From Symbiodinium natans (taxonomy: Eukaryota; Sar; Dinophyceae; Suessiales; Symbiodiniaceae), in assembly GCA_905221605.1 (NCBI GenBank), contig CAJNDS010002309.1, positions 62,001 through 126,000 on the forward strand: 64,000 bases of DNA, given 5' to 3'. Both the position numbers and the translations under genes were made by a program. Below are positions 1-9,649 of the stretch, in pieces. How positions within the stretch are numbered: position 1 is the stretch's first letter; each line of letters begins with the position of its first letter. Below the pieces are notes generated by a model. The model saw nothing but the letters and a program-made list of their open reading frames with translations. It searched no databases and was not told where the DNA came from.

Positions 1-25
1 GGGTTCAGGGTTTAGGGTTTAGGAT

Positions 26-107
26 AACGCTGGGTGACAACAATCCTGGGCTTCTGCCGGGCAAAGGGGAGGAAGAAAGCTGCAAGGCATCCCCAAGAAT
101 GTTGCGG
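26..107 (-). CDS. exon, hydrophobic
   Basis: An open reading includes CLAAFFLPFARQKPRIVV with G/C-rich third positions. Flanked by telomeric repeats. Family unknown. Confidence 0.35.
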
Positions 108-111
108 TTAG

Positions 112-290
112 GGTTTAGGGTTTAGGGTTTAGGGTTTAGGGTTTAGGGTTTAGGGTTTAGGGTTTAGGGTTTAGGGTTTAGGGTTTAGGGTTTAGGGTTT
201 GGGGTTTGGGGTTTGGGGTTTGGGGTTTAGGGTCGGCCTAAACCCTAAACCCTGAACCCTGAACCCTAAACCCTAAACCCTAAACCCTCA
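112..290. repeat. head-to-head telomeric block
   Basis: TTTAGGG units (with TTTGGGG variants) run to about 231, then CCCTAAA units to 290, with GTCGG at the turn. This polarity is that of two telomere ends fused. Confidence 0.9.
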
Positions 291-459
291 AGACAAAATA
301 AATAAAAATTGTATGTGGTATCATTCTGAATTTTCCAAGATATTTGTCTAAACAGCTGACAAACAGAGTTTAAATAAATTAAACCAAAGCGGGAGGCCAA
401 ATGTTCAATTTACTTAAACCTCTGGGGCCTTCCCGGGGTGCCTTCCCGGGTCAAAAACC

Positions 460-1110
460 ACAAATTGGCTTCCAATGCCCAAAATTGGCCCCCAAAGCCC
501 GAAACTTGCTCCCCAAGCCCAAAATTGGCTTCCGCAGCCCAAAATTGTCTCCAGAGCCCAAAATTGGCTCCAAAGCCCAAAATTGGCTCCAAAGCCCAAA
601 ATTGGCCCCCCAAGCCCAAAATTGGCTTCCCAAAGCCCAAAATTTGCTCAGAGCCCCGAAATTGGCCCCCAAAGACCAAATTCACCCCCAAATTTGCCTC
701 CCAAGCCCAAAAATGGCTCCCAGAGCCCAAAACCCCAAAATTGGCCCCAAAACCCAAATTGGCCAAAATTTGGCTCCCAAAGCCCAAAATTGACCCCCAA
801 AAGCCCAACCAAAACCCAAAATTAGCACAAATTGGCACAGCCCAAAATTTGCTCCCCGAGCCCAAAATTGGCTCCCAGAACCCAAAATTGACTCCAAACC
901 CCCAAAACCCAAAATTGGCCAAAATTGCCTCCCAACCCCAAAATTGGCTTTTGGAGCCCAACATTGGCTCCCAGAGCCCAAAATTGACCCCAAAGCCCAA
1001 AATTGGACCCAAAACCCAAAATTGGCCCAAATTGGCCCAGCCCAAAATTTGCTCCCCAAGCCCAGGCTTCCGGAGCCCAAAATTGGCTCCCAGACCCCCC
1101 AGACCCCTAA
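460..1110. repeat. minisatellite, AGCCCAAAATTGGC units
   Basis: Irregular units of about 15-18 bp contain CCCAAAATTGGC and its variants. Because the unit has no stop, ORFs up to 285 codons run through on both strands; they are not treated as genes. Confidence 0.85.
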
Positions 1111-1132
1111 ACCTAATATCTGAAAAAAAAAT

Positions 1133-1238
1133 CGCTCAAAACTTTCGCTCGAAACTTTCGCTCAAAACGTTTCGCTCAAAACGTTTCGCTCAAAACGTTT
1201 CGCTCAAAACGTTTCGCTCAAAACGTTTCGCTCAAAAC
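1133..1238. repeat. 15-bp tandem repeat TCGCTCAAAACGTTT
   Basis: About seven units, the central ones identical. It abuts the preceding minisatellite. Confidence 0.85.
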
Positions 1239-1513
1239 TTATTGGGACCCAAACCCTATACAATTTCTATAAACCCTAATTCTAAACTCCGATAGTATAG
1301 AGTGGGGTGGTAGGGAAACCCATGATGAACCGTGAACCCCCGGATCCCGGCCCTGGATTGAAAGCCCTACCCAAAGCATATCCAAGCCTGCTTCTGAGCC
1401 CCCCCCCCGTCTCCTAAACCCTAAACCCCGGTTTAGGGTTTAGGGTTTAGGGTTTAGGGTTTAGGGTTTAGGGTTACCCCAAACCCCAAACCCTAAACAC
1501 CAACCCTAAACCC

Positions 1514-1653
1514 CTGGCACCAAGACAACGACGCATCGGGTTCCAATCGATCCGGTAGAGCTCGCCCGGCGATGAACTCCAGGCATCTCTTGTTGGTGAT
1601 CCGGCCACGGATGTAGTGTAGCCTGTACCTCTGGGACGAATACCCAAAGAGCC
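1514..1653 (-). CDS. exon, unknown protein
   Basis: The open reading includes GYSSQRYRLHYIRGRITNKR and LEFIAGRALPDRLEPDASL. It is biased to G/C third positions and ends CCAGGG before GTTTAG. Confidence 0.5.
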
Positions 1654-1954
1654 CAATACCCTCCTACTTCAGGAAACGACCTTAAGTCATAAGAGATCCT
1701 TATAATTGTTTTTAAAGTAATTCCTTTCTTACTTCAGGGGCTCATCCAAGGTCCGCTGAAGAACGCCAAGCAAATCTAGATCCAAGAGTAACCCATGAAT
1801 AAAAAGGGTGCCCTTTTTGGTTTAAAGGGGTTTTTCTAAGGGAACCCAAACCCTGAAAAACAAACAAATAATGGGTCTCCCTTGCAAAGGCTGCCTTCTT
1901 AGCGCAATGTTTAGTCAGGTACAAGTCAGGTACATTCAGCCATCCTTCATCCTA

Positions 1955-2075
1955 CAAAGACTTGCTGGCCCAAAACCAAAGGAAATAAAAGTTGAAACTT
2001 TCAGAACAAACTACCTTATGAGAAGCCCAGAAGTTGAAAAGTTGGGTTTTGAGCCTTTAAGTAGAACTGCCCACT
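1955..2075 (+). mobile_element. CTTACTGG-family element, second copy
   Basis: It shares most of its length with the element in the methyltransferase intron, including GAAATAAAAGTTGAAACTTT and the closing TTGAAAAGTTGGGTTTTGAG. It has no telomeric units after GGCCCAAAACC. The ORF across it is incidental. Confidence 0.6.
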
Positions 2076-2653
2076 AACCTGTCAGTGCGCCCCAAGGCTA
2101 GCCAAATGCAACCAGGACCTGCCGTCCTGAGAGCCGACGTCGATGCCACCCCCTCTACCCCCCACCCCCATCACTAGGGTGTTAGGGTTTAGGGTTCAGG
2201 TATTAAGGTTTTTTGGGTTTACTATACTGAACTTGGAACCCCAGCAAGAAGTATAACTTTAGCTGTTTCTGAGGAACTAGAGTACCCAACAACTAAGAAC
2301 TTGTCCCGGGTATCCCTAAGTTTGAGGGTTTAGGGTTTACAGTTTCAAGATAGCTAGGGTTTACAATTTTAAAAAAGGGAAATGCTTTGTTGGATCAACG
2401 CGCTTCAGTCACATGTCTGTGGGGCCCATTTGTATATTTCGTTCGACTCCTTAACGCCTTCACACCTTAAGCCCCAAAACGTTAAACCCTAAACCCCCCT
2501 AAACCCGAAATCCTAATCCATATCCCGAAACCCTTAACCCTAACCCTAAGCCCTAAACCCTAGACGCCCTAGACTCAAAGACCCTACACCCTAAACCCCT
2601 ACACCCTCGAGCCCTGAACCCGAACAAAGTCTGCCAGAGTGCATGAGCATGGC

Positions 2654-2835
2654 GTTTATACTAATCCTTAATAGCGATTGTAGTATCCCCTAGTATACTC
2701 CCTATTGAGGACTGTTTGTATAAGCGGGAACACCCCAACCCTAAACCCTAAACCCTAAACCCTATAGACCCTAAACCCTAAACCCTAAACCCTAAACCCT
2801 AAACCCTAAACCCTAAACCCTAAACCCTAAACCCC
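2654..2835. mobile_element. inverted-repeat element plus telomeric block between 28-bp direct repeats
   Basis: 2654-2737 has ends GTTTATACTAATCC and GGACTGTTTGTATAAGC; a relative lies at about 56165-56270. CCCTAAA repeats follow to 2835. The 28-base repeats are 2626-2653 and 2836-2863 and are identical. Confidence 0.65.
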
Positions 2836-2934
2836 AAAGTCTGCCAGAGTGCATGAGCATGGCTTGAACCCGCGGGTCCCTCCGCTGGTGGATGTGTAGC
2901 AGATCATTCCTTTTGACCGCACGGTTTTCATGAG
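2836..2934 (-). CDS. exon, unknown protein
   Basis: It reads MKTVRSKGMICYTSTSGGTR then FKPCSCTLADF. Its last 28 bases are repeated at 2626-2653, so an insertion between them probably split the exon. Confidence 0.45.
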
Positions 2935-3102
2935 GGGTCTAGGGTTTAGGGTTTAGGGTTTAGGGTTTAGGGGTTAGGGGTTCAGGGCTTGAGAAGTTTC
3001 AAGGATTTTGGGTTCTTTTTGTCAAAAGACAGGGTTCAGGCCGGGGGTACAGGTGTCTTTCTCTCAAGAACTACATATATTCTAATAATTCACACTCTTC
3101 GT

Positions 3103-3478
3103 TTATGCGGACTGCAATGAAATACAAAAACAAATGCCAGAGGAGACTATGGATACAAGACTCAGCATACTCAGGGTTTCGCTGACTGCATAGAGGTGGT
3201 AGCAGCCGATGAGCACCATGATCGCGCAGCCGACCAGGAAGAAAGTCGAGTCGCCTAAGCCCTAAATCCTAAATCCCTAATCCCTAAGCCCTAAACCCTA
3301 AACCCTAAACCCTGAACCCTGAACCCTAAACCCTAAACCCTAAACCCTAAACCCTAAACCCTAAACCCTAAACCCTAAACCCTAAACCCTAAACCCTTCC
3401 CAAGAAGAAAGTCGAGTCGCACAAGGCCAGTCGACCCATGAAGCTGTCTTTCCCGGACACGCAGTCCTGGGCTGGCAT
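3103..3478 (-). CDS. membrane protein exons split by a telomeric-repeat intron
   Basis: Exon 3478-3421 (MPAQDCVSGKDSFMGRLALC) and exon 3254-3103 (DSTFFLVGCAIMVLIGCY... to a TAA) join in frame, 210 bp in all. One strong hydrophobic helix is visible (FFLVGCAIMVLIGC). The ATG at 3478 may instead be internal: an upstream exon ending near 3773 can be joined to an acceptor CCAG inside this exon. It is then the C-terminal end of a larger protein. Function unknown. Confidence 0.62.
3255..3420 (-). repeat. telomeric-repeat intron with 17-bp target duplication
   Basis: The 17-base sequence GAAGAAAGTCGAGTCGC occurs at 3238-3254 and 3404-3420. Between them lie about 143 bp of CCCTAAA repeats and a 6-base leftover. 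On the coding strand the intron starts GC inside one copy and ends CTTAG, so splicing removes the block and one copy exactly. Confidence 0.78.
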
Positions 3479-3772
3479 AGGGTTTAGGGTTTAGGGTTTA
3501 GGGTTTAGGGTTTAGGGTTTAGGGTTTAAGGTTTAGGGTTTAGGGTTTAGGGTTTTGAGTTTAGGGTTGAGGGTTTAGGGAGTTTCATCCCTGTGAATAC
3601 CATCTAGAAGACGTGAATCTTAAAGCCCTAAACGCCCAACAAAAAGAATTGATGTTCCTAAACGCGACCCTCATAACGAAACCGACCAAAAGCAACGATA
3701 CCCTAAATCCTAATCCCTAAACCCCGAACCCAAAACCCTAAACCCTAAACCCTAAACCCAAACCCAAAAACA

Positions 3773-4044
3773 TCCCAAGGGCGCACCAAGTCTCCCAGCC
3801 TTGTTCAAGCGTCCTCAGTAGTCCAGTAACCATATTGCCAATAAGGGCACCCTTTCTTGGTTGGCTACTTTATACGGGAACCCAGAACCAAAAAAATGGG
3901 GTTTAGGGTTTAGGGTTTAGGGTTTAGGGTTTAGGGTTTAGGGTTTAGGGTTTAGGGTGGCTACCAAGCGTCCTGAGGAGCTCTTGCTGGCGACTAAGAT
4001 GCCCGGCATGCCCGAAGAGAAGCGGATTGTCGTGAGCGTTGGTC
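3773..4044 (-). CDS. two exons joined across an introner, unknown protein
   Basis: Exon 4044-3973 (includes TIRFSSGMPGILVASKS) and exon 3813 to about 3773 (RLNKAGRLGAPL) join in frame after removal of 3814-3972. The first exon follows a CCCTAAA block ending CCCAG, usable as acceptor. It may precede the 3103-3478 exons in one gene. Confidence 0.55.
3814..3972 (-). mobile_element. introner, GTAGCCCAG family, with telomeric block
   Basis: A GA-AG intron with GACG duplicated (3969-3972, 3810-3813); the similarity extends over AAGCGTCCTNAG on both sides. TTTAGGG repeats fill 3894-3958, just inside one terminal repeat. Confidence 0.75.
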
Positions 4045-4167
4045 CTGGGTTTAGGGTTTAGGGTTTAGGGTTTAGGGTTTAGGGTGCCTTAGGGCGGCTT
4101 AGGGAGCTTTAGGGGTGCCTTTCGGGAATTCGGGTTTACGGGCCTCTGGCATGAGGCTTCGGGATCC

Positions 4168-4405
4168 TTGGGGACCATGTGAGCCCCAAAGGGGTTTATG
4201 GTTCATATACCTTCATAGGAATTATAGTAGTATATATATATATATATATAGTGAATTATAGTAGCATATATATATATATATATAGAGTGAACTAGAATAT
4301 AGAATAGTCATATACCTTCATAGGAATGAAAGTAAATAGCATGTATAGTGAGCTAGAATAGGTAATATGACCCGAGGTTGGCTTCATTCGGGTCCCGAAG
4401 GACGA
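4168..4405. mobile_element. GGACCAAATGAACC-family element with AT microsatellites
   Basis: The ends are related to those at 60589-60702. The centre repeats a CATAGGAAT...GAATTATAGTAG unit and has two (TA)n runs (about 4230-4285). Confidence 0.5.
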
Positions 4406-4453
4406 CCCTAAACCCTAAACCCTAAACCCTAAACCCTAAACCCTAAACCCTAA

Positions 4454-4554
4454 AAAGCTGTCCTGTTGTGCACCAGCACATCGATCATTTCAGGCAGAAT
4501 GAGGTACGCGATGCTGGCATAGCCTCCCCATCTGCCAGGATTCTTCCACACGAC
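4454..4554 (-). CDS. exon, membrane-protein-like
   Basis: It reads WKNPGRWGGYASIAYLIL then PEMIDVLVHNR. It begins after CTTAG at the end of a CTGAATGCCCTAGCC element and runs into CCCTAAA repeats. Third positions are G/C rich. Likely neighbour of the exons below it on the same strand. Confidence 0.5.
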
Positions 4555-4637
4555 CTAAGGGGCTGAATGCCCTAGCCCAAAAGGGCTAACCTGTTATGTA
4601 TGGTAGGATTCTACACAACCAAAGGTTTCACCCTAAA
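4555..4637 (-). mobile_element. element with AGGGGCTGAATGCCCTAGCC
   Basis: A close copy lies at 11343-11428. Both end CCTAAGG/CCTAGGG next to coding-like sequence and run into telomeric repeats on the other side. Confidence 0.55.
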
Positions 4638-4739
4638 CCCTAAAACCCGAAACCCTAACTAAACCCTAAACCCCAAAAAAGCGTGCCCTGATTATCATAT
4701 GGTTCCTAGAAGAAAGTTTAAAGGTTACCTACCCAGTCC

Positions 4740-4841
4740 CTAAGCGACAATGAGGCCGAGGAGAAGAGGAAGTGCAAGGGCAACACAGACCATCTGATTC
4801 CAACGCTCCTGGCGCCTCACCTGGCCGGTTTGTGTGCGGAA
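4740..4841 (-). CDS. exon ending in stop, hydrophobic
   Basis: It reads QVRRQERWNQMVCVALALP followed by a leucine-rich segment and TAG. It could be the C-terminus of a membrane protein, or the stop may lie past an unseen donor. Confidence 0.4.
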   Translation of the reverse strand, partial: FRTQTGQVRRQERWNQMVCVALALPLLLGLIVA

Positions 4842-4888
4842 TCAAGCTAAAAGGGCTCATGGTTCATATGGGGGCCTTCCGAAAATAG

Positions 4889-5172
4889 CGGGGGGGGGGG
4901 GGGGGGGGTACCCTTTTGAAAGTTTCTATTATATATATATATGCATATTTCTAGATGTGTACATGTATATTATATATATATATATATATCCAGGGAACCC
5001 CTTATTTTGGAAAAACCATATTGCCTTAGTAGAGGAATGAGAATAATGCAGGAAATATGACTGTGCCTGGCATGTATGAAACCTAACTGTCCAACCCGGT
5101 GTGCAAAGTAGCAGGTCGCATGCCAAAAACATTCTGGATAGGTGCCAGAAAAAAGTAAGAAAGGAAGAAGAC

Positions 5173-5208
<36 letters not shown>
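4889..5208. repeat. G tract, TA tracts and a 35-base C tract
   Basis: A run of about 19 G lies near 4889-4909, TA repeats at 4930-4990, and about 35 C at 5174-5208. ORFs here are low-complexity. Confidence 0.85.
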
Positions 5209-5209
<1 letters not shown>

Positions 5210-5224
5210 CCTCGCCCTCCACTC

Positions 5225-5373
5225 AAAACCTAAACCCAAAACCCTAAACCCTAAACCCTAAACCCTAAACCCTAAACCCTAAACCCTAAACCCTAAACCC
5301 TAAACCCTAAACCCTAAACCCTAAACCCTAAACCCTAAACCCTAAACCCTAAACCCTAAACCCTAAACCCTAG
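5225..5373. repeat. CCCTAAA array
   Basis: About 20 nearly perfect units, next to the long C tract. Confidence 0.95.
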
Positions 5374-5390
5374 GCGAAGTAAACCCGGAA

Positions 5391-5485
5391 CCCCAAAGCC
5401 TGGCTTTGCAGAAGCACGGGTCTGCGGCGGGGGCCACGGTCACCAACTCCACGTCCCGGCGTGAAGCCGGGCCTGTCACCAAAGC
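5391..5485 (-). CDS. exon, unknown protein
   Basis: An open, strongly G/C-third-position reading includes RRDVELVTVAPAADPCFCKA. It lies between two large telomeric blocks. Confidence 0.45.
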
Positions 5486-5494
5486 AAAACCTCG

Positions 5495-6200
5495 GTTTAC
5501 GGTTTTGGGTTGGGGTTTAGGGTTTAGGGTTTAGGGTTTAGGGTTTAGGGTTTAGGGTTTAGGGTTTAGGGTTTAGGGTTTAGGGTTTAGGGTTTAGGGT
5601 TTAGGGTTTAGGGTTAGGTTTAGGGTTTAGGGTTTAGGGTTTAGGGTTTAGGGTTTAGGGTTTAGGGTTTAGGGTTTAGGGTTTAGGGTTTAGGGTTTAG
5701 GGTTTAGGGTTTAGGGTTTTGGGTTCAGGGTTTTGTTTTTTCGGGTTTGGGGTTACGGTTTGGGGCTTGGGGTTTTGGGGGATAGTCGAGTACAAGTACA
5801 TATAGGGGACCATAAGGGAATACGCTTTGGGGCTTGGTTGAGGGCTAGGGTTTGGGGGTTGATTCGGGTTCGGGGTAGTCAGGGGCTTAGGCGTTTTAGT
5901 GTTTAGGGATTTAGGGTTTGGGGTGTAGAGTTTAGGGTTTAGGGGTTGGGGTTAAGGGCTGGGTTTAAGGTTTTAGGGTCTAGGGTTCAAGGTTTAGGGC
6001 TTAGGGTTTAGGGGTTTCGGATTGGGATAGGTAGTAGGATGTGTAGGGTGCAGTGCCTAGGGCTCGAGATCCAAGCATGGCTATCAGAACTTGGTTTTGG
6101 TTTAGGGTTTAGGGTATAGGGTTTAGAGTCTAGAGTTTAGGGTTTGGGGTTTAGGGTTTAGGGTTGAGGGTTTAGGGTTTAGGGTTTAAGGTTTAGGGTT
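5495..6200. repeat. TTTAGGG array decaying into degenerate units
   Basis: Perfect units run to about 5715. The following 480 bp are degenerate (TTTGGGG, TTCAGGG and similar) with small inserts. No gene seen. Confidence 0.85.
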
Positions 6201-6347
6201 TAGGGTTTTTCGAAAGGAGAACTGATTTTGGCTTGTTGCGACTTACTCAGCCAACCGAGGAGACCTAAACCCTCAACCCTAAAACCCTATTAGGGTTTAG
6301 GGTTTAGGGTTTAGGGTTTATGGTAACCCTAAAACCTAATCCTAAAC

Positions 6348-6856
6348 CGAGGAGCAACAACAGGGGCTGAAAGTGCATGGCTTCATCGATGCGCTTGTAC
6401 TGGCCACTCTGCCTCACATGAATAGGCAACTCGGGATTTAGGGATTCAGGGTTTGGGGATTAAGGTAAAGGTGCATTTAGGGTTTAGGGTTTAGGGTTTA
6501 GGGTTTAGGGATTTAGCGATTTTGGGTGCAGGGACTTAGGGTTTAGGGTTTCGGATTTAGGGAAGATTAGGACGGGCTATTGTCCCCTACTTCCAAGGCC
6601 CCTTACAGGGTATAGGGTATAGGGTATAGGGTTTAGGGTGAGGATTACAAGGCCTCTTAGCCTCTTAGCCTAAACCCTAAACCCTAAACCCTAAACCCTC
6701 ATAGCCCATCCTGCCTCAGATGAATGTGGAAGTGTCTCGCACCAGCACTGGAAGTCGCGTCTTCGGCGGACTCCCCCACGTCGCCCCATGAACCAACCTG
6801 CGATACGTCAGCAAGAGGCGTTCCCAACATAAGCCCGGAGAAGTCAACCAGGTCCC
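6348..6856 (-). CDS. two exons joined across a telomere-rich intron
   Basis: Exon 6856-6711 (includes GSWGDVGESAEDATSSAGAR) and exon 6408-6348 (SGQYKRIDEAMHFQPL) join in phase 0 after removing 6409-6710. The second ends CTCCTCG directly before GTTTAGG, a donor made by telomeric repeat. Function unknown. Confidence 0.58.
6409..6710 (-). repeat. telomere-rich intron with about 20-bp imperfect flanking duplication
   Basis: CTGCCTCACATGAAT at about 6409-6423 matches CTGCCTCAGATGAAT at 6711-6725, with weaker similarity continuing on both sides. The intron starts GATG and ends GAGGCAG. Telomeric units, several in both orientations, fill much of the interior. Confidence 0.6.
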
Positions 6857-6859
6857 CGG

Positions 6860-7430
6860 ATCACATAATTAATTAGCCCTGATTCCGGATGGTTCCGTCT
6901 GTTTTTCGGTTTCGGGCACGCAAACTTGATTGGACCCACTTTGCTTTACGTACTGTTCAGTTCGGGCTGTTCGGGGCAACTACAGCTGCTGCCTGGAATT
7001 TGCAATGCTGCTTTTCTGGGTATGAGGATCGGTTTTGAGGGGTACTCAATATTTCATGCACACGTCTCACTCACTCTCTCTCTCTCTCTCTTTCTCTTTC
7101 GGGCCTTCACGTGGTGACCCTGCGTGCTGTAGATCAAGGCCACTTCACGCCCTTGGATCCACTCGAAAGATGTAGCCTTAGTGTGAGCTTCGAGACAGAA
7201 GAGTTGGATGCAGAAGTCGAGCCTCTGGTGACAGTGCTTTAGTGGTGCGTGCTTATGTTCGTGGGATTCGCAGGACCAAATTACTCCAGGACAGCTATGG
7301 GCCACAACTACACAAATACGAGCAGCGAAGACCTTCAACTCGTTTGGCGAGTTCACTGCTTGCTGCATGTGCTTGCACAAGAAAATGGTTGGACGGACAT
7401 ACAAGATCGCTGACAGAAGCTGCAACATCC
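6860..7430. other. unique sequence without a convincing gene
   Basis: A CT microsatellite lies at about 7071-7091. Overlapping ORFs of 63-124 codons have no recognisable content or codon bias. Confidence 0.4.
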
Positions 7431-8630
7431 CAAACCCTGAGCCCTAAACCCTAAACCCTAAGCTCTAAATCCCAAACCCTAAACCCAAAACCCTGACCCT
7501 GAACCCGGGTAGTTGCTCAAGCACATCAGGCCAAATCTCATCAAAAAAGGTGCCCTACTACCTCACAAACACCCCCCAAAGCCTTCCACCCCGCACCCCA
7601 CAAACCCTAAACCCTACACCCCTGAAGCCCTCACCGCCTCCAACATAAACAAAAACAAATCAAACTAAACCGTAAGCCCTAAACCCCAGACCCTCCCCTA
7701 AACCCTAAGCAGTAAACCCCAACCCCTAAACCCTAAACATCCCAGCAGCTTGTTGTGGAGAGTCCAGTGTCCATGTTAAGAGTGGGCTCCTGCTCTCGAC
7801 CTCGGTTTAGGGAGCTTAGCGTTTAGGGAACTTAGGGTAGAGGCTACTAGGGCTTAGGGTTTAGGGTTTAGGCGTTTAGGAGTTTAGGAGCTTAGGGTTT
7901 TAGGGTTTTAGGGCTTAGGGCTTGGGGTGGTGCTTGAGCTTTAGGGTTTTTTAGGGGGCTGTTTTGGGGCTTTGTTGGGCCCTAAATGCGAAAAGGGACT
8001 GCGCACCTAAAGAATTCAAGAAGGAAACCCCTAATTCAACCCTCAAGCCGATATACACTCACCCTACCTCATGTGAAGTAGGGTTTCTATTTCTTGTACA
8101 TACGCTCACAAATATTAAAAAGGATCCTTATATGGACTCACCAACCGTTGTCATATAAACCCGACTTCATATACACTCACCCTACCTCATGTAAGTTTGT
8201 TCGGTGGTGGGGTCTGGTGCAGGATTGGGGTTTTGAAGTTCAGGGTGTACCCTGAACCCTAAACCCTAAACCCTAAACCCTAAAGCCTAAACCCTGAACC
8301 CTAAACCCTAAACCCCCAACCCTAAACCCTAAACTTAGGGTTTAGGGTCTATTGGGATGATCAGGGCATGCAGGTAGATTTTGCCCCCAAACCCTACCAG
8401 CCGAGACCTCCCAAGCTGTGTAGGAATACCAGGATTACTCGGGTTTGGGGTTCAGGGTGTGGGGGCTTAAGGTTTTAGGGTTTAGGGCTAGGGTTCAGGG
8501 TTACTAGGGTTACCAGGGTTTAGGGTTTCTGTGGTTAGATGCAGCGCGACGAGGTTTGCAACGCTCAGTATCTAGGCTGCAACTCCCTTACCTGAGGTCT
8601 ATACTAACGTCCTAAAGCCTGAACCCCTAC
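7430..8630. other. degenerate telomeric sequence and small unique inserts
   Basis: It contains many CCCTAAA/TTTAGGG-like units and a stretch at 8060-8180 (AATATTAAAAAGGATCCTTA, CACTCACC) whose relative is at 46930-47010. No exon convinces me. Confidence 0.5.
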
Positions 8631-8734
8631 GTAAACCCTAAACCCTAAACCCTAAACCCTAAACCCTAAACCCTAAACCCTAAACCCTAAACCCTAAACC
8701 CTAAACCCTAAACCCTAAACCCTAAACCCTAAAC

Positions 8735-8832
8735 CAAGGCACTTGTCGACCTCCAAGCGCATCTTCGGGATCGGGGTCCGACTCAGAGGAGGAATCTTCC
8801 GGATGATCAGGTTGAGATGGCGGTGGCTTTAC
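8735..8832 (-). CDS. exon, acidic low-complexity
   Basis: It reads QPDHPEDSSSESDPDPEDA, then GGRQVPW, and stops at a GTTTAG donor supplied by the telomeric block at 8628-8734. A CCCTAAAG acceptor precedes it. Confidence 0.5.
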
Positions 8833-9060
8833 CTTTAGGGTTTAGGGTTTAGGGTTTCTAGGGTTTCTAGGGTTTCTAGGGTTTAGGGCATCGTGGTATG
8901 AGCATGTGCAGGATACATACGGGTCCAAGGCTTCTCGAAGGACTACCTGGAGGTTCAGGGTAGTTATAACCCCTAGCTATAACCGTACTTATACTGAGGG
9001 TCCATGTACCTAAGTAGGGAAGACTGGGCCTTAAAGTACCTCCAATATCGGCAGTTTGGG

Positions 9061-9293
9061 ACCCTAAACCCTAAACCCTAAACCCTAAACCCCAAACCCT
9101 AAACCCTAAACCCTAAACCCTAAGCCCTTAAGCCCTTAAGCCCTAAAGCCCTAAACCCTAACCCTAAACCCTAAACCCTAAACCCTAAACCCTAAACCCT
9201 AAAGCCCTAAAGCCCTAAACCCCTAAAGCCCTAAAGCCCTAAAGCCCTAAAGCCCTAAAGCCCTAAAGCCCTAAAGCCCTAAACCCTGGGGAT
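9061..9293. repeat. CCCTAAA array turning into 8-bp CCCTAAAG units
   Basis: 7-bp units change to homogeneous 8-bp AGCCCTAA units from about 9205. The block interrupts a GGGTCCATGTACC-family element whose other end is at 8988. Confidence 0.9.
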
Positions 9294-9649
9294 GCTCCCT
9301 TAAGGCCGGAGCCTTCTTCGACGCATACTCCTTGTAGAATTCGACCTGAAGTGGGGGTCTTTGCCTCGGTTGCCCAGTATCCAGAAGACCTTTTTTTGAC
9401 TTCGTAAGTAGGATTTTGGGTTTAGGGTTTAGGGTTTAGGGTTTCGGGTTGAGGGCTAGTAAGGCGGGTTAGGGGGATGATAATAGGGTCTCTAGGGGGT
9501 CCTAAGTAGACGTACCAAGTCAAAAGAGCTCCTAAGCAGTAACCATTTTATGATAAGGGTACCCTGTCCTGGGGTTGGTTACTGTGTAAGGGAACCTTGA
9601 ACCCAACGAAAAAGGGGAAAAGGGTACCGCTGGGCTACCGGAAGGCGTC
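9291..9649 (-). mobile_element. two adjacent elements plus a probable exon
   Basis: A GTAGCCCAG-family copy (9541-9649) abuts a CTCTTTTGACTT-family copy (9385-9540). The latter has its centre replaced by telomeric repeats at a GTAGG seed (9417-9446). The remaining 9291-9384 reads openly as VEFYKEYASKKAPAL on the minus strand and ends at CCCAGG next to GTTTAG. Confidence 0.5.

Noticed and set aside
112-290. True chromosome end
   Set aside because: Telomeric repeats occur throughout in both orientations, and this block is head to head with unique sequence on both sides.
438-1295. 285-codon plus-strand ORF and overlapping minus-strand ORFs
   Set aside because: They arise from stop-free minisatellites; composition follows the repeat unit, not codon bias.
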